From Helicobacteraceae bacterium (GTDB lineage: Bacteria > Campylobacterota > Campylobacteria > Campylobacterales > Sulfurimonadaceae), in NCBI GenBank assembly GCA_027083665.1, contig JALWNV010000274.1:1-10996 (forward strand): a stretch of DNA of 10,996 nt. The letters run 5' to 3'. Below are positions 6,448-10,996 of this stretch, piece after piece. Position 1 is the stretch's first letter, and each line of letters opens with the position of its first letter. The position numbers and the translations under genes are program-made. The notes below the pieces were generated by a model that was given only the letters and a program-made list of their open reading frames with translations, had not been told where the DNA came from and searched no databases.

Positions 6448-6738
6448 TCATAAGAGAACAGCACTTTGCAATTCTTCTTGCAGGAGTCTATCTTTTGTTT
6501 GTTTGCTGACAATATCGACACTGAGTTCACAATCTTTTTTGAGAAGTTCAAGAAAAAAGTGTGTTTTTCTTTTTCTCATCTCCTCTTTTGAAAAATCTGC
6601 ATCAAGAGCGAGATCGATATCGCCGCCCGATTTTGAATCGTTCAAGCGGGAACCAAAAAGATAAACATCGACTTCACCAAAACTTTTTCGTATAGCTTCG
6701 AGCAGTATTTTTTTTGTACGATCACCAAGTCGCATCAC
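6448..6738 (-). CDS. MNT-type nucleotidyltransferase antitoxin (MntA-like)
   Basis: A 96-residue minimal nucleotidyltransferase. YLFGSRLNDSKSGGDIDLAL carries the signature: G29-S30, then acidic D40 and D42, with a third acidic residue at D75 (LSVDIVS). All three metal-binding positions are present, so it is probably active. In the Shewanella HepT/MntA pair the nucleotidyltransferase neutralises the toxin by adding AMP to a tyrosine next to the HEPN active site; the equivalent tyrosine exists in the partner here. The start is GTG at 6738, overlapping the hepT stop as GTGA, or ATG one codon later; AGAGG upstream would serve either. The overlap implies coupled translation. AT-rich compared with the reductase and moaA. 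Confidence 0.85.
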   Translation of the reverse strand: MMRLGDRTKKILLEAIRKSFGEVDVYLFGSRLNDSKSGGDIDLALDADFSKEEMRKRKTHFFLELLKKDCELSVDIVSKQTKDRLLQEELQSAVLL

Positions 6739-7205
6739 GCAAACCTCTTAAAAAACTCATTTGCATTTTGGACATAATTTTGCACAGTTTCATATCGATT
6801 GACACAGTATTTAATCTCTTCAAGAGCCTCTTTGAGTTCTTCAGGATAATCGTGTTCAAGTTCGTTTCTTACTTCACGAAGCTCTATCCAGCTTTCTAAA
6901 GAGTCGATAATCTCTTCTTTTTCAATCCTTATTAAAACATCACTCATTTTAGAGCTTCCAATCCCTGCAATCTCTAAAAGTAAAGGGAATATTTTTGCAC
7001 CCAAAAAATCCTGAATCGAAGCAAAGCGTTTCAAATAAGCATCAAGAATGGCACGCTCTTGTGCTTGCAATGTATTAAATACCCAAGGATCGAAGATGTT
7101 TTTTTCAATGAGCAAACCGTCAATGAGTTCTTTATACTCTTCAAGTGCCCGGGTGTGTCTTTGAAGCTTTTCAAACCGCTTTTGCAATATCGATTTTGTA
7201 TTCAT
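6735..7205 (-). CDS. HEPN-domain toxin (HepT-like RNase)
   Basis: A 156-residue, all-helical protein with the HEPN catalytic motif RX4HXY at R113-NELE-H118-D-Y120, as in HepT ribonuclease toxins. The region around it (SWIELREVRNELEHDYPEEL) has the expected helix pattern. HEPN toxins cut RNA (tRNA or mRNA) and are restrained by the MNT partner encoded immediately downstream; Y120 is the likely AMP acceptor by analogy with Shewanella HepT. The protein starts at ATG 7205; no clear ribosome-binding site is seen. Upstream lies an AT-rich region with possible -10 boxes. Both genes sit in a segment flanked by duplicated reductase ends, so the pair was probably acquired. Whether it acts as a stability module or in phage defence cannot be told from sequence. 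Confidence 0.8.
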   Translation of the reverse strand: MNTKSILQKRFEKLQRHTRALEEYKELIDGLLIEKNIFDPWVFNTLQAQERAILDAYLKRFASIQDFLGAKIFPLLLEIAGIGSSKMSDVLIRIEKEEIIDSLESWIELREVRNELEHDYPEELKEALEEIKYCVNRYETVQNYVQNANEFFKRFA

Positions 7206-7213
7206 AGTATGTA

Positions 7214-7250
7214 ATCATATCACAATATAATATTTAATATTTTTAATATC
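7214..7250 (-). promoter_or_regulatory. AT-rich hepT promoter/operator region
   Basis: Possible minus-strand -10 boxes are TATGAT (7219-7214) and TATTAT (7232-7227). AATATT-T-AATATT, an inverted repeat of two hexamers, lies at 7229-7241 and could be an autoregulatory operator. No clear -35 box. The low sequence complexity makes this a weak call. Confidence 0.35.
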
Positions 7251-7294
7251 AGGCGTCTGATGACAGTCCGATACAGCACTAAGACCATAGGTAG

Positions 7295-7504
7295 TTTCCG
7301 GAGGTGCCCGAAATTGAAAACAGGGAAAACAGACCTGACGGCCCTGCCATCCGTTACCACCAAAACGTCCTCAACCAAAGAACCGCCAAAGAGGTCAACG
7401 GAACGATCACGCAGAAGTATCTCCGGAAAGACCTCACAACTCTGCCGACGGTCTATGACGGTCAAACGAATATAGTGCCCTCTCCATCCTGGCAATACCC
7501 GTAA
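7295..7504 (+). pseudogene. Decayed fragment of an RHS-repeat protein
   Basis: The plus-strand frame contains RPDGPAIRYHQNVLNQRTAK followed by EVNGTITQKYLRKDLTTL and VYDGQTNIV. This is the spacing and wording of an RHS/YD-repeat segment ('lPDG..v.Yryda lNQRvAK.vNGtI..kYLw.dlTTLlavYD...nlv'). The tryptophan is replaced by Arg, the match breaks off after NIV, a stop (TAG at 7292) precedes it in frame and TAA closes it at 7504. Without a start, signal or neighbouring repeats it is a relic, oriented against the flanking genes. Recognition is from memory of the family. Confidence 0.55.
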
Positions 7505-7543
7505 TCGCGGGGTTTGTAGGTTAAAATCGGGCCGACAAGGTCC

Positions 7544-7653
7544 AATCTATCGATGGACCGTCCGTTCGATCGGCGGGCGGTAGAGCATGTCGCCGCTGCC
7601 GACCGTCCACAGTGCTTTACTCATCGCGCTGATCACCGGCATCCACGGCGCCG
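7544..7653 (-). repeat. Direct repeat, intact copy (3' end of reductase gene)
   Basis: The 110-bp counterpart of 6186-6295, here forming the real end of the reductase coding sequence. The two copies are in direct orientation with 1,248 bp between them. Confidence 0.9.
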
Positions 7654-9268
7654 CTTCGGGGCGTTCGAATATTTCCCCGAAGGTCGATTCGAACAGGGCG
7701 CACTCCGCTTCGAAACTCTCAGGAGCCTGCTCGGGCAGCGGTTCGATCCTGCCCGATTTGAGGCACAGCAGCATCCACATCGAAACCGCCTCGTGCGAAA
7801 AGCGGTTGAGCCGCTCGCGGGCGAACGTCTCGAAATGCGAAAACCCGCTTGATTCGAACAGTGCCATCAGCAGGTCGAGCACTTCGTACAGATGCTCAAA
7901 CGGTACCAGCGAAAAGAGCTGCCATCCCACGGCACCGCCGGTCGAATGCTCCGCCCCGACGAAGATACGCGCGCCGCCTTCGGCTTCGCCGAAATGGTTG
8001 GTCTTGAGGCCGATCAACCCGATATCGGTATGGCGGTGCCGTCCGCACCCTTTGGCACAGCCCGAAAACCCGACCTGTACGGCATACCGGCGGATTTTCT
8101 CCAGCGGCAGGTAGCGTGCGCTTTCGTCCTTGATACTCCAGAACGAATAGGGGCAGTTGTCGATGCGGTCGTTGCCCGAACCGGCACAGGCGACGACGGT
8201 GGCACTGGGTTTGGGCGACGCCGGCGGGGCGTTTTTCTCACGAAGGTGCAGCAGGTAGATATTCTGGTCTACTCCCAGCCGGATCTGCGTATCGTGCGCT
8301 TTCGCATACGATGCCAGCGCGATGAGTTCCTGCGTGTCGGCACGGCCGAAGTCGGTCTCGTAACGGTACGAATAGGTCCCGTCGTTGAGTGTCATATAGG
8401 TCCCGAACGTTCCCGTTTCGACCCGCAGTTCCCCCGCCGGTTCGAACTCGCGACCGTACTCCTGCCGCAGCCAAGACCTGAACGTATCGAGCCCTTTTTT
8501 TTCCAACAGGTAAAACAGCCGGGTATAGGCACGTGAACCGCGTGAACCGTGTTTGTAGAACGTTTCGACGAAGGCCTTGAAAAACCCGACGACCTCTTCG
8601 GGCAACAAAAAGATATCCGCGTCGCGTGCGACCTCGGTGTTTTTGCCGCCCATGTAGACGTTGAAGCCCTTTTTCCCCTCTTTTTCCGCCAGTAAAAAGG
8701 CGAGGTCATTGGCGAAAAAGGAGGTGACGTTCTCGCGGTTGCCCGTAATCCCCACGGAGACCCGCCGCGGCAGCATCCCGACATAGCGCGGATTTTTGAT
8801 GATGAACGCCTGCATCTGCTCGATCAGCGGATACACTTCGATCTCGCTGCTTTGCGAACAGCCGTCGAAAACGTCCGTAACGATATTGCGGACGTTGTCG
8901 CCGAAACTCTGCCATGTCGTCAGCCCCAGGGCATTGACGCGATGATAGATCTCGCGCAGGTTGTCCGCTTCGAGGCCGTGCAGCTGCAGTCCGGCACGCG
9001 CCGTCAGAATCAGGCTCAGATCGTATTGCGAAACGATCTGCGCGATCTCGAGCAGCTGGTTCGCATCGAGGCGGCCGCCGGGAACCCGGATGCGCAGGGT
9101 GAACTCGTCCTCGAGAAAATCGACATTGAAAATCCCGAAATCCTGCAGGTAGTAGCGATCTCCTTCTCCCAGCGCCTCGAAATCGAGTGTATCAAACTGC
9201 GGATAGTAGTCGATCGGCCGCAGCTGGGCTTTGTAGCGCTCGCGTTTATTGAGTTTTTCTTCAGACAT
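7547..9268 (-). CDS. Siroheme nitrite/sulfite reductase (ferredoxin-dependent type)
   Basis: A 573-residue enzyme of the siroheme/4Fe-4S family that performs six-electron reduction of nitrite or sulfite. The two-fold repeat is visible: a first ferredoxin-like half (FTLRIRVPGGRLDANQLLEI, near 56-75), siroheme-contact segments LTARAGLQLHGL, GDNVRNIVTD and PRRVSVGITG, then a second half (FGTYMTLNDG onwards). Cluster cysteines are C361 and C372, then C404-x3-C408 in GFSGCAKGCGRH. The first pair is spaced x10 instead of the usual x5. Length is normal for the family. Nitrite versus sulfite preference cannot be decided from sequence. Starts at ATG 9268 with AAGG about 8 nt upstream. Followed by the acquired HEPN/MNT segment; moaA would have been the original downstream neighbour. 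Confidence 0.9.
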   Translation of the reverse strand: MSEEKLNKRERYKAQLRPIDYYPQFDTLDFEALGEGDRYYLQDFGIFNVDFLEDEFTLRIRVPGGRLDANQLLEIAQIVSQYDLSLILTARAGLQLHGLEADNLREIYHRVNALGLTTWQSFGDNVRNIVTDVFDGCSQSSEIEVYPLIEQMQAFIIKNPRYVGMLPRRVSVGITGNRENVTSFFANDLAFLLAEKEGKKGFNVYMGGKNTEVARDADIFLLPEEVVGFFKAFVETFYKHGSRGSRAYTRLFYLLEKKGLDTFRSWLRQEYGREFEPAGELRVETGTFGTYMTLNDGTYSYRYETDFGRADTQELIALASYAKAHDTQIRLGVDQNIYLLHLREKNAPPASPKPSATVVACAGSGNDRIDNCPYSFWSIKDESARYLPLEKIRRYAVQVGFSGCAKGCGRHRHTDIGLIGLKTNHFGEAEGGARIFVGAEHSTGGAVGWQLFSLVPFEHLYEVLDLLMALFESSGFSHFETFARERLNRFSHEAVSMWMLLCLKSGRIEPLPEQAPESFEAECALFESTFGEIFERPEAAPWMPVISAMSKALWTVGSGDMLYRPPIERTVHR

Positions 9269-9297
9269 GCATAGACCTTCAAAATTATGGTTCGCTA

Positions 9298-9326
9298 ATT
9301 TTAGTATCGGTCATCGAAAGCTGCAA
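9298..9326 (-). promoter_or_regulatory. Promoter of the nitrite/sulfite reductase gene
   Basis: On the minus strand TTGCAG (9326-9321) and TAAAAT (9303-9298) are separated by 17 nt, a good sigma-70-like pair. The predicted leader is about 22 nt and carries the GAAGG ribosome-binding site. Confidence 0.5.
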
Positions 9327-9445
9327 TGATGCAAATCAAGGGCAGTCCAAAACCCTGTACGGCCTCAGCGTTGAGAAATCGTCAAAGAGCCGTCTTCAGA
9401 TATCATCTGCTCTCCCGCAGACCATAATCTACATCATCATTTTTT

Positions 9446-9475
9446 TTATTATTCCACCAGCTGGTGGAATAATAA
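9446..9475. repeat. Perfect 30-bp palindrome
   Basis: The arm TTATTATTCCACCAG is followed directly by its exact reverse complement, centre between 9460 and 9461, with no spacer. A T-run sits on the left (9441-9447), the wrong side for a plus-strand terminator, and reads as an A-run on the minus strand. Confidence 0.9.
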
Positions 9476-9483
9476 TCCCCCTC

Positions 9484-9500
9484 TCCAATATAATATTGGA
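9484..9500. repeat. 17-bp perfect inverted repeat
   Basis: TCCAATAT, a central A, then ATATTGGA. It lies 8 bp to the right of the 30-bp palindrome. Confidence 0.85.
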
Positions 9501-9641
9501 CTTCATGATAGCCTTGTCGCCTCCGACAAAGCTGCCATCGGAAGCCATGTTGTACTCTTTCGTCCTGCTTCCTCTTTCGGCATAGTATAGGCAAAACATT
9601 GGGCATATTTTGTCCAAACATGATCATCTCTTCCAACCTGC

Positions 9642-10835
9642 TCAATACAAGAATCCAAACAGCCACATCGGTACCTTGTTGCCGCTTCCCACTTCTATAT
9701 CGTCCGCGACGATATACGAGTCCGGTACATCTTTGATCTGTTTGTATTTTTTGTGTTTACCGCCCACTTCCAGGGTATGGGTGCCATCAACCAAAAAGTC
9801 GCCTTTTTTCGCTGCTTGAATCGTGTGATTTTGGCTCAGCATGCTCGCTACAAATACCTCTCTGAGCGTTCCGATGTTGCTGTTGTCGCAGTAGGCGTAG
9901 TGCAGGTTCGTATTGTTCAGGTAGATCTTGTCCGGTTTGACGAATATGTTGTCACCTTTGGATGTGGATTTGAGCGTCGTGAATATTTTGGCGCGGTGCA
10001 GATACTCTATGAACCTGTACAGACCTTTGTAGTTGTTTTTCATACCCATTTTTGCCATAAGCTCTTTGATATTCGGAGTGTACGGATGCGATTCGCACAG
10101 AAGCCGAACCAGTTTTTTGAGATTCTGAACACTGCTGTAGTCTATGGGGAAGATCGAGGGGATATCTACCTCTATCACGGTATTGATCGTCTCGTTCAGG
10201 CGCAGCAGGTAGTCCTCTTTGTCTTCGAAATAAAAGGGATAGTACCCGCTTTTGAGATACGTTCTGAACAGCAGCGTCAGATTGAACTTCTGCAGCAGCT
10301 CATAGGCTATGTCGATGTGGTTTTTCAAAATCTCGTCCAAAGAAAAAGAAGGGAGGCTTATTCCTTTTTCCAGCTCTATGAACTCTCTGAAACTCAGTCC
10401 GTATACGCTATAAAGCCGCGCACGCCTGCTCAAGTCGGCTTTTGAGTTGTCGATGCTCAGCGCACTGCTGCCGCTGAAAACGACTTTGAGATCGAGCAGG
10501 TCATAAATCTTTTTCAACTCTATCTCGAAGTTTCTATATTTATGGATCTCGTCTATGATCAGCACCTCGCCCTCTTCCTTGCTGAAAGAGTCGGCCACTT
10601 CAAAGAGCGAGGGTATGCTGATAATGTCCGCGCTGATATAGAGTTTCTTGGAAAAAGGGAGATCCAGCTCTTTGAGGTACTGAATGAGATAAGTGGTTTT
10701 GCCGACACCCCTGGCACCGACGATACCCGCAAGCTTTTTGTCGAGATTGACCGTTTTATGAAAATATCGTTTATAGGTGAAGCGGTTATTCTCGAAGAGT
10801 TTTCTTTGATACTCCCGAAGTTCGTCCAGCTGCAT
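9642..10835 (-). CDS. AAA-type ATPase with C-terminal DUF4143 domain
   Basis: A 397-residue protein. Residues 34-50 hold the Walker A loop (GARGVGKTT, 40-48), 91-96 the Walker B strand (VLIIDE), 118-126 a sensor-like VVFSGSSAL and 137-142 the arginines of SRRARLY. The C-terminal half is the DUF4143 region, predicted to fold like PD-(D/E)XK nucleases, and near the end has FLVDGTHTLEVGGKHKKYKQI-type residues (D, E and K of the DxE..K pattern, around 347-367). Such ATPases are common, scattered and sometimes mobile; their function is not established. The start is ATG 10835 with AAGG 8 nt upstream. The gene is more AT-rich than the reductase and has its own promoter, so it is probably an independent acquisition. 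Confidence 0.85.
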   Translation of the reverse strand: MQLDELREYQRKLFENNRFTYKRYFHKTVNLDKKLAGIVGARGVGKTTYLIQYLKELDLPFSKKLYISADIISIPSLFEVADSFSKEEGEVLIIDEIHKYRNFEIELKKIYDLLDLKVVFSGSSALSIDNSKADLSRRARLYSVYGLSFREFIELEKGISLPSFSLDEILKNHIDIAYELLQKFNLTLLFRTYLKSGYYPFYFEDKEDYLLRLNETINTVIEVDIPSIFPIDYSSVQNLKKLVRLLCESHPYTPNIKELMAKMGMKNNYKGLYRFIEYLHRAKIFTTLKSTSKGDNIFVKPDKIYLNNTNLHYAYCDNSNIGTLREVFVASMLSQNHTIQAAKKGDFLVDGTHTLEVGGKHKKYKQIKDVPDSYIVADDIEVGSGNKVPMWLFGFLY

Positions 10836-10863
10836 ACAACGGCCTTTTTGTTTTATTGTATCT

Positions 10864-10902
10864 ATATTAGACTTAGAAACCTAATTTACAACTATAAGTC
10901 TA
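10864..10902 (-). promoter_or_regulatory. Promoter of the AAA ATPase gene with flanking inverted repeat
   Basis: On the minus strand TTGTAA (10891-10886) and TAATAT (10869-10864) are 16 nt apart. An 8-bp inverted repeat, TAGACTTA (10868-10875) with TAAGTCTA (10895-10902), encloses the -35 and touches the -10, as an operator might. Confidence 0.45.
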
Positions 10903-10928
10903 GTACTGTAGATCCAATTTCCCATCTG

Positions 10929-10994
10929 TTACTTCGGCGCGGGACAATCATTCTCTTCAACTTTTTTCGAAAGCGCTTCGGAGTCCGGTTGACT
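10929..10994 (-). CDS. Possible C-terminal end of a gene entering from the right
   Basis: One minus-strand frame is open from the right edge for 21 codons (ending KKVEENDCPAPK) to TAA at 10931-10929. Its charged, proline-containing tail reads like a natural C-terminus, and the intergenic promoter of the ATPase gene follows. Too short to identify or to exclude chance. Confidence 0.3.
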   Translation of the reverse strand, partial: SQPDSEALSKKVEENDCPAPK

Positions 10995-10996
10995 TA

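Larger units (their letters stand above)
9327..9641. other. Gene-poor stretch with palindromes between the reductase and ATPase genes
   Basis: Short frames of 60-90 codons occur on the minus strand (one begins MASDGSFVGGDKAIMKSNII within a longer frame), but they overlap one another, lack recognisable domains and have no clear ribosome-binding sites. The sequence is mixed in composition and may be a decayed cassette. Only the palindromes listed separately stand out. No terminator is visible after the ATPase stop at 9642. Confidence 0.4.

Noticed and set aside
7220..7495. 91-codon minus-strand frame with a VVTDG string that recalls IS1595-type transposases
   Set aside because: Only that short string matches; the opposite strand gives a longer, ordered match to RHS repeats, which explains the segment better.
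7892..8536. 214-codon plus-strand frame
   Set aside because: Antisense to the siroheme reductase gene; no independent support.
9441..9475. Palindrome plus T-run as an intrinsic terminator
   Set aside because: The T-run precedes the hairpin on the plus strand and is an A-run after it on the minus strand, so neither direction has hairpin followed by T-run.
9753..10445. 230-codon plus-strand frame
   Set aside because: Antisense to the AAA ATPase gene with intact Walker motifs.

Overview
The window looks like a chromosomal segment of a sulfur-oxidising type Campylobacterota (a Sulfurovum, Sulfuricurvum or Nitratifractor-like organism). This is an inference from protein resemblance: the MoaA N-terminus, the siroheme reductase with a GCAKGCGRH cluster motif, and QueE beginning LVEHFYSIQGEG. 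The older genes are moderately GC-rich. Two stretches (about 6430-7250 and 9430-10930) are visibly richer in A+T, which suggests transfer. Almost everything is on the minus strand; one gene is on the plus strand. No tRNA, rRNA or CRISPR array was seen.

Region 1 (1-2717, minus) is a compact envelope operon: a DUF481-type outer-membrane protein, a second outer-membrane beta-barrel that starts with TTG inside the stop of the first, and a partial diacylglycerol-kinase/NAD-kinase-like protein running off the left edge. Region 2 (2751-4031, plus) is a TAXI-type TRAP solute-binding protein with a C-terminal membrane anchor and no permease beside it. It diverges from region 1 across only 33 bp, where -10-like boxes for both directions overlap.

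Region 3 (4219-6180, minus) holds two radical SAM enzymes: queE (7-deazaguanine pathway) and moaA (molybdenum cofactor). MoaA has a -10 box bracketed by GCAAC/GTTGC inverted repeats. queE has heptanucleotide tandem repeats at both ends. The upstream array lies inside a 43-codon open frame that overlaps the queE start.

Region 4 (6186-9268, minus) is the most informative. A siroheme nitrite/sulfite reductase gene ends at 7547, and a second copy of its last 110 bp (4 mismatches) lies at 6186-6295, just upstream of moaA. Between the copies is an AT-rich HEPN/MNT (HepT/MntA-like) toxin-antitoxin pair and a decayed RHS-repeat fragment. The simplest reading is that a roughly 1.25 kb accessory segment entered between the reductase gene and moaA, leaving an intact 3' end on one side and a displaced one on the other.

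Region 5 (9304-10996) contains a gene-poor stretch with a perfect 30-bp palindrome, a DUF4143-type AAA ATPase on the minus strand with its own promoter, and possibly the last codons of another minus-strand gene at the right edge.
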